In this document: positions 9,391 through 16,989 of the stretch, piece by piece
Layout of the letters: each line of letters opens with the position of its first letter
How positions within the stretch are numbered: position 1 is the stretch's first letter
NCBI RefSeq assembly: GCF_003555545.1
Contig: NZ_CP032157.1
Coordinates: 1 to 64,000 of the forward strand
Direction: 5' to 3'
Source of the DNA: Paraflavitalea soli
Lineage (GTDB): Bacteria; Bacteroidota; Bacteroidia; Chitinophagales; Chitinophagaceae
DNA: 64,000 nt
Notes under the pieces: model-generated
Seen by the model: only the letters and a program-made list of their open reading frames with translations
Told to the model about the DNA's origin: nothing
Database searches by the model: none
Position numbers and translations under genes: made by a program

Positions 9391-10827
9391 TCAAAAAGGT
9401 TTAAATATTGTCTCTGGATTTTCAGACTTGAGCCTTCCATAAAATTCAATCGCATATTTGTCAGTCATACCTGCAATGAAATCACCGATACAGCGAAGTT
9501 TTCCAGGTAAGTCGGAAAAATGGTGATAATTCTTTTGATAGTCAGAAGGCAGTAGCCGCCACCCTTCATTGTTCGTTAAGGCGTGAAAGATTTCTCGAAC
9601 AATTTCTTTACCCCGAAACTCAGAAACTTTCAATCGTGGTGAAAGGATCTGACTTTCGAAGGTAAAGTTTTTAAGTACTTCTACTCTAATTAGGGTATCT
9701 TCTTGTAATTTGACCTGGGACATTGCTGGATAATCAAAGTTTGGCTGAAACTCTATACTTTCAACCGCCCTGTTGACTAAATCTGATGTAAATTCTGTAC
9801 GTAAATAGCCATCTTCTGCCACATTCTTGGACGCAGTAATAGCAAGATTAATTATATTTCCTAACGTTGAAGTAGTTTTGTCCTTTAAAAGAGCAAAATA
9901 TTCTTCACCATTATCACCTTCTGCATCTAAAAATATAGACTGATCTATCTTATAGATTGAACTAAAGATTTTAAGCAACTCTTCCTTTACTTCCTCTTTC
10001 GAAAATGGCCGTTTGATTGCTTTGGAGACTTTTTTTGCTACATTTTCAAACACCTCATTCGGATAACAAAAAAAAATTGTGGGATGGTAAAAACCTGCCT
10101 TAAATCCATCTTCTAAATCATAAGTGGAATAGGCTATGTCATCAGCAATGTCCATAATTTGGCATTCGATAGTCTTAAATTTGCCATGAAAATCACTGCC
10201 TACAACATGTTGTTTTATTTTTTGTACCAACTCAATTTCACTGAAATAATAACCTTTTACAGCGTGATCTTTATCAGACTCTTCTCGATCTTCAGCAACT
10301 TGAGGTATAACCTTATCGTATTTTAAAATAGAGGCTAATGTTCTGAAGCATAGATTCAAACCATATCTATATTCAACATTAGGGGATGTGCCTTCACCTT
10401 TGATTTTTTTTTCAATCCTGGAAAGTATTCTTAATGTTTGAGCATTTCCTTCGAAGCCGCCAAATTCACGCAAACATTCATCTAAGGCTTCCTCTCCTTG
10501 ATGACCGAATGGGGGATGACCTAAATCATGCGCAAGACCCGCGAATTCACAGATGTCTGGATCAATTCTCCAAGTTTCATCATTATCTTGAATGGTAGAA
10601 TTAACTTTAATTGCGATTGATTTAGCTATCTGGCCAACTTCAAGAGAGTGAGTTAGTCTATTACGAAAGAAATCGGATTCGAGCCCGGGATATAATTGTG
10701 TTTTACCTTGTAATCTTCGAAAAGCTGGAGAATGAATTAGGCGAGCAAAATCTCTGCGATATGGCGATCGATAGTTTTCTTCATGGTTTTCGGCTTTTTC
10801 TCTAAAGCCATCCTCATTTGTATACAT
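9391..10827 (-). CDS. dgt: dGTPase-family HD phosphohydrolase
   Basis: This 478-residue protein starts MYTNEDGFREKAENHEENYR. It shows the hallmark N-terminal segment of deoxyguanosinetriphosphate triphosphohydrolases (SPYRRDFARLIHSPAFRRLQ, then KTQLYP) and a complete HD metal site: H in RLTHSLEVGQIA, HD in AGLAHDLGHPPFGHQGEEAL, and the later D in DIADDIAYSTYD. The family cleaves dGTP (some members other dNTPs) to the nucleoside and tripolyphosphate. Some dGTPases protect bacteria against phages by draining dNTP pools. The start codon shares one base with the stop of the upstream 59-residue ORF (TGATG), so the two are co-translated. The gene sits in an AT-richer patch next to a SUKH-type gene, which hints at acquisition by transfer. 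Confidence 0.93.
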   Translation of the reverse strand: MYTNEDGFREKAENHEENYRSPYRRDFARLIHSPAFRRLQGKTQLYPGLESDFFRNRLTHSLEVGQIAKSIAIKVNSTIQDNDETWRIDPDICEFAGLAHDLGHPPFGHQGEEALDECLREFGGFEGNAQTLRILSRIEKKIKGEGTSPNVEYRYGLNLCFRTLASILKYDKVIPQVAEDREESDKDHAVKGYYFSEIELVQKIKQHVVGSDFHGKFKTIECQIMDIADDIAYSTYDLEDGFKAGFYHPTIFFCYPNEVFENVAKKVSKAIKRPFSKEEVKEELLKIFSSIYKIDQSIFLDAEGDNGEEYFALLKDKTTSTLGNIINLAITASKNVAEDGYLRTEFTSDLVNRAVESIEFQPNFDYPAMSQVKLQEDTLIRVEVLKNFTFESQILSPRLKVSEFRGKEIVREIFHALTNNEGWRLLPSDYQKNYHHFSDLPGKLRCIGDFIAGMTDKYAIEFYGRLKSENPETIFKPF

Positions 10828-11006
10828 CAATGTTTGATCGTTATTTTTACGCTAGCAGATTTATTCTTACCTTCTTTAGATTGCCCCTCAACGAATTTAC
10901 CTGTTTGGGCATCTCTAAAATGATACGATTCCTTAATCGCTTTTTCCATGGCTTTTTCTAATGCTGGAAATGGAGTGGATGAATCTGTTTGTTTTGTTTT
11001 GTTCAT
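10827..11006 (-). CDS. 59-residue hypothetical protein coupled to dGTPase
   Basis: This small frame encodes MNKTKQTDSSTPFPALEKAM... ending in a lysine-rich strand KNKSASVKITIKH. The middle KAIKESYHFRDAQTGKFVEG reads as a helix followed by a turn and strand. It has no signal peptide or membrane segment. I do not recognise a family. Its stop overlaps the dGTPase start by one base (TGATG), which is good evidence that it is real and expressed with the enzyme, perhaps as a small partner, regulator or antitoxin-like subunit. Upstream lies an AT-rich 300-nt gap. Confidence 0.65.
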   Translation of the reverse strand: MNKTKQTDSSTPFPALEKAMEKAIKESYHFRDAQTGKFVEGQSKEGKNKSASVKITIKH

Positions 11007-11012
11007 AAGCAA

Positions 11013-11312
11013 AGGTATTTAAATACTACTTAAGGACTCAAGAAAAATAAATTCTCAATTGAAGATATTAAATATCTGTTAAATGTCAAATTGTTGTACT
11101 CGAAAAAGAAAATGATCCTGGGATGTCTTGCTATTATTTTGATAATCAAATAGTAATAAAGTTCGGATGGCTATAACAGATATTTATGAACGAGTCGAAA
11201 GTTAGGCCCCACGTTTCATTTGCAGATTATACAAGGTACAATTCTAGCTAAGTATATGTTCAATCGCTATTGCTTTCAACATCAGCCAAAAGAATAGAGT
11301 TTCATAATCATT
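11013..11312. other. AT-rich intergenic gap
   Basis: No ORF or strong hairpin is visible in these 300 nt. The stretch is markedly AT-rich and probably holds the promoter of the small-ORF/dGTPase pair. I see no clear TTTG/TAnnTTTG pair. Confidence 0.3.
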
Positions 11313-12207
11313 TTAGAAGCTGTTAAATGTTTTTTGCTGACCTTGGTCATCTTCAGGTGAGTAAGTATTTACAATTGGTGCTATCAGGGAATTACTTGCA
11401 CGTGGATATTCCAGGCCAAAGCTTGACCAGCCAGAGCTCCAGGATAAGATGATTTCTTGCCAGTAAGGAATATGCCTGCCTTCGCGGAATGTATACTCTC
11501 TCTCAAAGATGCCCTCTTTAGTTTCTGAATACCATATTTTGTCTTCCTCATGATACACCATTTCATAGAAACCCAATGGCACTGCAAACTCTTTCAATAA
11601 GAAAGTCTTAAGACTCCATCCCATAACGATAATATCTGATCCCCATACAGATAGAACAGGCCTGTCTTCTAGTTGCTGATCACTTACCAGGAACCGGTGG
11701 CTTCTCAAAGGAAGCAAGGGAGGTGCTTCCTGATACCATTGCATGATTAGGGCCTTTTTTTCTTCCTCTGAACCGGGCTTTGCCCCCCAGGGCTTTTAGC
11801 CACACCCCATTGGGGCTTGTCACATCTTCGAATATCGTCCGGAAAGGCCAATCCAAATATTCCTTAATCTCCTTATCGTCTTGTAACCAATTATAAAAAA
11901 AAGGTCGTTCTTCAATGACAACCCCATCTTCATCAGCGTGTTCGATTTTTTCTTTTCGGTCGATGGTGTGCAGAATGCGGAGAAATGCCCGGTGCTCAGG
12001 CATAAACCTTACAGCGTATTTGGCTTCTACTGCATCAATTTCATCATCAGTTAGCCCTATCCATTTCGCGCCGTAGATCCATTCTTCACACTTGAAATTG
12101 CCCGTAGAAGTTTTAGGGTCTTTACTCCAAAAGTCCTCTGTCTTTTCTTTTAACCAATAAAGAAACGCGGAAAAGTCTTCAGGAATGGCGAGATTGTCTG
12201 TACTCAT
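11313..12207 (-). pseudogene. SMI1/KNR4 (SUKH)-like protein gene split by a frameshift
   Basis: Two overlapping minus-strand frames (11680-12207 and 11313-11744) are halves of one gene. The first half (MSTDNLAIPEDFSAFLYWLK..., KWIGLTDDEIDAVEAKYAVR, PEHRAFLRILHTIDR) has the SUKH start pattern. The second half carries the later SUKH pieces (HRFLV, PVLSVWGSDIIVMGWSLKTF, FGLEYPRA). The first frame reads ...GVWLKALGGKARF; removing one base from the C6 run at 11783-11788 changes it to ...LKALGAKPGSEEEKKALIMQ and joins the halves into one 297-residue frame with no stop. SUKH proteins often serve as immunity proteins to secreted or contact-delivered toxins. The break may be a true mutation, a phase-variable slip or a base-calling error. 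Confidence 0.75.
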
Positions 12208-12397
12208 ATATATTATTGGATAAGACTGCCTAAAGTTACCTTTTGCTAAATTTAGTTTATTACTTTTGACCTATTAAAATCTCTTTATAAAATAATAGTC
12301 CCTCCTGCACCAAAGGCGCCTGCCTTTGCACCTGCACGTCATTCCTGCCGGCGAATGCCGGACAAACTTGTATTGTTAAATTTTATAAAGAGTAAAA

Positions 12398-13042
12398 ATG
12401 GACCAACTTACAAAGATCGCCATCATCGGCGGCACCGGTAAATCAGGAAAATACCTTGTTAAGCAACTCATCAGCGAAGGATTCCAGCTCAAACTACTCG
12501 TAAGAGACCCCGCTAAAGTCCCCTACAAAAGTCCACAAGTCGAAACAATCAAGGGCAACGTAGCCACCTTCCAGGATGTATATAACCTGATCTTTGGTGC
12601 TGGCGCCGTAATAAGCACTTTAGGCTTGGGTATTCCGGTAAGCGAGCCTACCATATTCAGTACAGCCACACACAATATTATCCGGGCCATGAGGGAGCTT
12701 AATGTCCACCGGTATATCGTTACCACAGGGTTAAATGTTGATACACCATTCGACAACAAAAGCATCCACACAGCTGCCAAAACAGAATGGATGAAAAGCA
12801 ATTTCCCGCTTTCTACTGCCGATAAACAAAAAGAATACGAGCTGTTGGCAGCAAGCAATATCGACTGGACCATGGTCCGTCTGCCCGTGATCGAACAAAC
12901 CGATCAGGTCGTTCCTGTAACAACCAGTTTGGAAGATTGTCCGGGAGAACAAATAAGTGCTGCCAGCCTTGCCATCTTTCTGATTTCTCAAATAACAGAC
13001 AGGGAGTTTATTAGAAAAGCACCATTTATAGCAAATGCCTGA
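12398..13042 (+). CDS. NmrA-like/atypical SDR NAD(P)-binding protein
   Basis: This 214-residue protein has an N-terminal Rossmann motif (IAIIGGTGKSGKYLVKQL) followed by LKLLVRDPAKV and VETIKGNVATFQDV, the pattern of NmrA-like/NAD(P)H-binding (atypical SDR) proteins. There is no YxxxK catalytic pair, so it may act as a redox sensor or as a reductase of the flavin/quinone-reductase-like group. It is cytoplasmic and stands alone on the plus strand. Its substrate is unknown. Confidence 0.85.
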   Translation: MDQLTKIAIIGGTGKSGKYLVKQLISEGFQLKLLVRDPAKVPYKSPQVETIKGNVATFQDVYNLIFGAGAVISTLGLGIPVSEPTIFSTATHNIIRAMRELNVHRYIVTTGLNVDTPFDNKSIHTAAKTEWMKSNFPLSTADKQKEYELLAASNIDWTMVRLPVIEQTDQVVPVTTSLEDCPGEQISAASLAIFLISQITDREFIRKAPFIANA

Positions 13043-13195
13043 TTACCTCCTACAGTGAGCCTGCAACAGGCTCACTGTTCTTATATACATACCGGTTACC
13101 CAATCCGGCATTTCAACCCATCCTATCAACAGTTCATACACCATCACCTTCTCCGCCCATCCGGCCCGCCCTATTTTGCGTCCAAAAGACCGCAT

Positions 13196-13924
13196 ATGAA
13201 CCGGATGTTGGGAATAGTAGCTGTAGCAGCTCTCATAGGTGCCATGGCCTGCAGAAAGTCAGGTAAAGACAAAACAGCCAATCTGGTGATCAACCTGCAG
13301 CAATCTGCCATAACGATCAACCAGGTTGATTCTGCCGATGTGGTGTTCCGTAAAATAGGTACCAATACCCAGGTCCGGGAGCGTTTCGTAAAATCTATGC
13401 AAAACCTGGAGGCGCCCTTGCAATCCCTGGCGCCCGGCACCTGGAATGCCGATATCGAAGTGTATACAAAAGCTGTTAACCAGCAAAGCAACCAATTTGT
13501 TATTATTAAACCCATCCAGGTTACAGAGCAGGTAGCCGACACACAGGTGCCTGGCCCCGGAGCCACCTCAGGCAATGGCTGGTTGAAACGCCATGTCAAG
13601 GCAAGCCCCGGTAACGAGGTGGTGTTGATTATTCCCGATGATGTATACGATTCTTATTTTGAGGTCAGGTCCAAAGAACAAGGCCTACACGCATTTGGCA
13701 TTCAGCGCGAAGCCATCAATGTGAATTATGTAGTAGATCTAAAAACATGGGCCTGCACCAATACCTGTTTAAATGCAGAAGGCCGCATTGCTGATATCAA
13801 CCATTTTATGCCCTTTACCCAAACCATTCTGGCTGAGCCCTGGACCAGGAACGATATCAGCATCAGCGTCTTCAACAACAAAAGCGAAGAGCTGTTGAAT
13901 TACAAACGGACCTGGAATAAATAA
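13196..13924 (+). CDS. hypothetical lipoprotein
   Basis: The ATG at 13196 gives a 242-residue protein with a lipoprotein signal (MNRMLGIVAVAALIGAMAC; Cys at residue 19 is the lipidation site). The frame is open back to 13055, but that extension lacks signal features. The mature part begins with a beta-rich domain (TANLVINLQQSAITINQVDS..., VFRKIGTN) that could be an immunoglobulin-like fold. I do not recognise a family. The protein is predicted to be membrane-anchored in the periplasm or at the surface. Confidence 0.7.
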   Translation: MNRMLGIVAVAALIGAMACRKSGKDKTANLVINLQQSAITINQVDSADVVFRKIGTNTQVRERFVKSMQNLEAPLQSLAPGTWNADIEVYTKAVNQQSNQFVIIKPIQVTEQVADTQVPGPGATSGNGWLKRHVKASPGNEVVLIIPDDVYDSYFEVRSKEQGLHAFGIQREAINVNYVVDLKTWACTNTCLNAEGRIADINHFMPFTQTILAEPWTRNDISISVFNNKSEELLNYKRTWNK

Positions 13925-13946
13925 ATGCCTGGCGTAAAAACACCTT

Positions 13947-14555
13947 TTATTTCTTGGATTGCCAGAACCTGTCTTTGCCTTCCGCAATCCATTCCAGTGA
14001 TTGCGTGATCCGGTTTTGACGGGTCGTATCCGTTTTGGCATCCGTGATCCAAACGAGGTAACTCTTTCTGAACGAAGGCGATTTACTGTCAAAGATTTTC
14101 TGCGCTGTTGGGTTGGCCTTCAAGGCCTTGGCAAAATAATCAGGTACCTCGATCACCTTGGGTGTATCCGGGTTGCCCCGGGGTATTTTAATGCCCTGCT
14201 CATTTAAAGCCATCGCTTCCTTCAGCAATCCAATAAATACCGCATCAGTGGGCAGATCAGACAGGGAGGTGATCTTACCCATAAATCGCTGCGTAGGTTT
14301 CAGCTGCTTATCCTTTTGTAGCCTGGGGTCGCTCATCAATGCTCCTTTCAGAAACGTGAAAGAACAATGCTGACTATACGATGCCATCACACACATCATA
14401 TCACCGTTATAGTCGAAGTGGGGGATACCCCACTTGATCGTCTCCACCACACCCGGACAGTTCTTGAGCACCAGTTTGCGCCACTTTTTCAGGATGGGTT
14501 GGGCAAAAGCTTCCGATTGGGCTATATAACCCTCTACATTTTCAAATACTTTCAT
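13947..14555 (-). CDS. YdeI/DUF1801-family protein
   Basis: This 202-residue protein has an N-terminal DUF1801 domain (about residues 15-110: KWRKLVLKNCPGVVETIKWG, IPHFDYNGDMMCVMASYSQH, CSFTFLKGA) and a C-terminal YdeI helical region (VPDYFAKALKANPTAQKIFD, SYLVWITDAKTDTTRQNRIT). DUF1801 proteins resemble frataxin-like folds, and the combination is common in Bacteroidota, but its biochemical role is not established. It is convergent with the lipoprotein gene and lies just downstream of the AHSA1/ArsR pair. Confidence 0.88.
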   Translation of the reverse strand: MKVFENVEGYIAQSEAFAQPILKKWRKLVLKNCPGVVETIKWGIPHFDYNGDMMCVMASYSQHCSFTFLKGALMSDPRLQKDKQLKPTQRFMGKITSLSDLPTDAVFIGLLKEAMALNEQGIKIPRGNPDTPKVIEVPDYFAKALKANPTAQKIFDSKSPSFRKSYLVWITDAKTDTTRQNRITQSLEWIAEGKDRFWQSKK

Positions 14556-14581
14556 ATCATTATGCCTTAGTAAGTAGGAAG

Positions 14582-15085
14582 TTATTTGTTGAGCGTGGCG
14601 AGGTATTCATCCAGCTTTTCAAGTGTCGACAGCATGCCTTCTTTCAGCCCCATCTTCACCACTGCTTCCAGTGCCTCCGGCGATGCGTATGTGACCACCG
14701 TTTGCACCAGCGAATGTGCGCCCAGGTCCTCAAAGGTGACCAACCAGTTGGAACGGGGAAGGTCCGGATTGATACTGCCATTTTCATCACTAAACGCGTC
14801 AAGCGCAGTATACCACTCAATAGGCTGTATAGTTATATAGTCAGTACGTCCCCAATATTCCGCCCCGCCGGGATCTATCATCACATACAACCAATACCCG
14901 CCCGGACGGAAATCCATCACCTTCGTTTTCGTCGTCAGCGGTTTAGGGGAAAACCACTGGTCGAGGTACTCGCTTTTCGTATGGCAATCCCATACCAGTT
15001 GGCGATTGGCTGCCAGCTCTTTCCGCACAGTGATCGTGTTTTTTTCCTTGTCTACCAGGAAATCAAATTGAAGGTTCAAGCTCAT
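14582..15085 (-). CDS. AHSA1-like SRPBCC protein
   Basis: This 167-residue protein belongs to the activator-of-Hsp90-ATPase-like SRPBCC group: [53 protein letters not shown] and the C-terminal helix [20 protein letters not shown]. Such genes are very often paired with an ArsR-type repressor, as here, where the start overlaps the arsR stop as ATGA. Ligand or function is unknown; the pair is often seen near small-molecule stress genes. Confidence 0.9.
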   Translation of the reverse strand: MSLNLQFDFLVDKEKNTITVRKELAANRQLVWDCHTKSEYLDQWFSPKPLTTKTKVMDFRPGGYWLYVMIDPGGAEYWGRTDYITIQPIEWYTALDAFSDENGSINPDLPRSNWLVTFEDLGAHSLVQTVVTYASPEALEAVVKMGLKEGMLSTLEKLDEYLATLNK

Positions 15086-15408
15086 TGTTCGTTCTTTTTA
15101 ATCGTTAATATTAATTCATCAAGTTGCGTGTAGCGGTCTGCCCAGATCTTCCTGAATTTTTCCAACCATCGATCGATCTCCTTCATCTTGTCGACCTTCA
15201 GCGAATAGAAGATTTCCCGGCCCTGCTGATTCGATTCTACCAGCTCACACTCCGTCAGGATTTGCATATGTTTGGAAATCGTGGGGCGGGCTACATCAAA
15301 ATTGTTGGCAATGGCCCCTGCACTAAGCGTCTGGGCAGCCAATAGCATCAGGATGGCCCTTCTCGTCGGGTCAGCAATGGCCTGGAATGGATCTCTTCTT
15401 AGTTTCAT
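15082..15408 (-). CDS. ArsR-family transcriptional regulator
   Basis: This 108-residue winged-helix repressor shows the ArsR pattern [19 protein letters not shown], a recognition helix region [20 protein letters not shown], and the wing [12 protein letters not shown]. It lacks cysteine metal-site clusters such as CVC, so it is probably not a metal sensor; the subgroup paired with AHSA1 proteins usually responds to other signals. Two GTAG...TGACTAC inverted repeats lie just upstream, supporting autoregulation of the arsR-AHSA1 operon. Confidence 0.93.
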   Translation of the reverse strand: MKLRRDPFQAIADPTRRAILMLLAAQTLSAGAIANNFDVARPTISKHMQILTECELVESNQQGREIFYSLKVDKMKEIDRWLEKFRKIWADRYTQLDELILTIKKNEQ

Positions 15409-15430
15409 GACTTTACCGGGGGATTGAAAT

Positions 15431-15472
15431 GTAGCTATTTGACTACAAATATATGTGTAGTCATTTGACTAC
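15431..15472 (-). promoter_or_regulatory. tandem palindromic operator upstream of arsR
   Basis: GTAGTCATTTGACTAC at 15457-15472 is a perfect palindrome (7-bp arms, TT centre). A near-copy, GTAGCTATTTGACTAC, is at 15431-15446 with two changed bases, 26 bp away. Both lie within 65 bp upstream of the arsR start codon, where an autorepressor would bind. Confidence 0.6.
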
Positions 15473-15554
15473 GCAAATATTTAGCCCACTTTTTTACCGC
15501 TATATAAGAGCCTGCTAATCCTACAGATCCAATAGATCGTGGTGCAGACACAAA

Positions 15555-15590
15555 AGCCCCGCTCAAATGAGCAGGGCTTAATAAGCCTAT
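15555..15590 (-). terminator. hairpin with T-tract on the minus strand
   Basis: On the minus strand, AAGCCCTGCTC and GAGCGGGGCTT form a near-perfect stem (one mismatch) around a short loop, followed by TTTTGTGTCTG. It has the look of an intrinsic terminator for something transcribed on the minus strand from about 15600-15750, where only a decayed small-peptide frame is visible. Confidence 0.45.
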
Positions 15591-15591
15591 A

Positions 15592-15752
15592 GTAGATAAG
15601 CGGTATAGTTTATCCTCCGGCACCCACACACCTCCGCGCAGACAATATTGTCCGCAACAAGGCCGCCGGTTACCGGTCAGGCGCTGATCGTTAATAACCA
15701 ACAACCAAATCCTGGGCGCCAACACTTTCTGTTTTGTAATGTGCTTTTCATT
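15592..15752 (-). pseudogene. possible decayed double-glycine leader peptide gene
   Basis: Reading the minus strand from ATG 15752, frame A gives MKSTLQNRK. The frame one base earlier then gives VLAPRIWLLVINDQRLTG, resembling a leader of the kind that ends in an acidic/amide stretch before Gly-Gly. Frame A resumes as VTGGLVADNIVCAEVCGC..., a Gly-Gly site followed by a cysteine-rich core, and stops at TAG just before a terminator-like hairpin. Two compensating slips would be needed, so the gene is either decayed or this is coincidence. No modification or export genes are nearby. Confidence 0.25.
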
Positions 15753-15914
15753 GATCGGTAGTCGACGTCACCATAACCATTGATCACACATAGCAGAAAA
15801 ATACCCAGTGGCAATAGCCCTCAGCTGACAGATGAAAACCACCAGCCAACCGCTGATCGCTATAAGTCCACAGCAAAAAGCCAGATCCAAAAACCTGAAA
15901 GATCGAAGCCAAAA

Positions 15915-15949
15915 GCTCGTAGCTCAACGCTCGTAGCTCGCAGCTTGTA
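15915..15949. repeat. 7-bp-period degenerate tandem repeat (GCTCGTA family)
   Basis: Five consecutive 7-bp units are variants of GCTCGTA (GCTCGTA, GCTCAAC, GCTCGTA, GCTCGCA, GCTTGTA). Weaker units extend on both sides. The array lies in the noncoding stretch between arsR and susC. Confidence 0.6.
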
Positions 15950-16080
15950 TTCAGTAGTGTTGCACAACACTCATCATCATCTTCTTCAACCATGCTTAGG
16001 GGCCCCGTCCACATGGTCGATTGCTTTGGTAACTGTTCCCTACAAACGTACGACATTCAGATACCCGTTTCCAAATGCGA

Positions 16081-16177
16081 CATGGCCGGTTTCGTCTATT
16101 TTGTATAAAATGTAAAAAATCGACGCACATTACGTCGATTTTTTACAAAAATTACAAAATTAACCAAACCGGCCATG
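16081..16177. repeat. 97-bp nested palindrome with three stem segments
   Basis: Outer arms CATGGCCGGTTT (16081-16092) and AAACCGGCCATG (16166-16177) are perfect over 12 bp. Middle arms ATTTTGTA (16098-16105) and TACAAAAT (16153-16160) are perfect over 8 bp. The inner arms TGTAAAAAATCGACG and CGTCGATTTTTTACA are perfect over 15 bp with a 7-nt loop (16126-16132). The inner stem has an A-tract on one side and a T-tract on the other, like a bidirectional terminator, but no gene abuts it. It carries no ORF. Confidence 0.7.
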
Positions 16178-16283
16178 ACACTTTTGGATTTGGCATAGTA
16201 GATGTTGTATGTTGCTTAGAGCTATTTGAAGTCAGTATGACAGAGGCAAGCTGCCAATAACCGTAAGGAGTACAAAACACGGA

Positions 16284-16318
16284 GTATTCTGTATTCTAAA
16301 TTCTGTATGCTGTATTCT
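16284..16318. repeat. 7-bp-period degenerate tandem repeat (GTATTCT family)
   Basis: Five consecutive 7-bp units are variants of GTATTCT (GTATTCT twice, AAATTCT, GTATGCT, GTATTCT). The sequence differs from the GCTCGTA and ATTGCCG arrays but has the same 7-bp period. Confidence 0.6.
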
Positions 16319-16549
16319 TTTTGCCCCTCTTCACTATGGCTTCTCCATAGCTTCAGCATACCTTCAATATGGATACAGTATGCTAATAGCATCAAACGCC
16401 AAAACAGCCACTTTTCGCAAAGACTGACAGGGCTGCTGGCGCCCCCAACCCAACCACCCATAAGAACTGTCCATTCTCTCCATGGTCAAATTAGCCACAC
16501 ATTAAATTCTCCACCTTTTTTGGCAGATCAAAGAAAATAAACGTATTTT

Positions 16550-16568
16550 GTCTACTAAATTAGTAGAC
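16550..16568. promoter_or_regulatory. 19-bp perfect palindrome upstream of susC
   Basis: GTCTACTAAATTAGTAGAC has 9-bp perfect arms around a central A. It overlaps a TTTG (16547-16550) that could be a -33 box, and lies about 420 bp upstream of the susC start. It has the form of a repressor/activator operator; AT-rich palindromes of this kind suit Rrf2/CymR-like regulators, but the regulator is not identified. Confidence 0.45.
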
Positions 16569-16989
16569 TATTATAAGAACAGCGTACCCGGCCACAGTGG
16601 CACACCTGCTTATAAAATAGGTTCACCGTTAAAACTGACTGAGATGAAATCCATGCAATTATCACCGCCCGCAAAGGCCCTGGTATTTATTCCATCCATC
16701 CATTCCTCCTGCAACTTTACTTGTTGTAAATAATCGATACCCCGTATTCATTGTAGCAGCTAATCCTGCCGCACACTTTCACGCCCGTGAAAGATAGGTT
16801 CCATTTCTTTCCTGGAAGTTTTCCGATGCAATAGACTGATCAGCATATGCCATACACCATGGTCCGTGCACACTGGTTCGTATTCGATTGTTGCCATTTC
16901 TCAAACCAGCAATACTTACCTATGAATACCTGTAGTGTGAAGCCACTGCAGCGGATAGCTATTGTTCAAAACTAATCAGGAAAAACGCA

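Larger units (their letters stand above)
15409..16989. other. 1.6-kb gene-poor region before the susC operon
   Basis: No convincing gene lies here. The region contains the arsR operators, a decayed small-peptide frame with a terminator-like hairpin, two 7-bp-period repeat arrays, the nested 97-bp palindrome, a 19-bp palindrome and a CTTTCACG/CGTGAAAG hairpin at 16776-16793. The long leader (16570-16989) before susC may be transcribed; I could not match it to a known riboswitch. Confidence 0.5.

Noticed and set aside
15780-16115. 111-codon plus-strand frame and the 90-codon minus-strand frame 15784-16056
   Set aside because: Both run through the 7-bp-period repeat and have no family resemblance; treated as noncoding.
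16081-16177. Integron attC site or insertion-sequence end
   Set aside because: The arms do not show the attC core sites, there is no integrase or transposase nearby, and no flanking direct repeats were seen.
16570-16989. Riboswitch in the susC leader (SAM, TPP or cobalamin type)
   Set aside because: A CTGAGA string and some hairpins occur, but the ordered conserved blocks of these riboswitch classes are not present.
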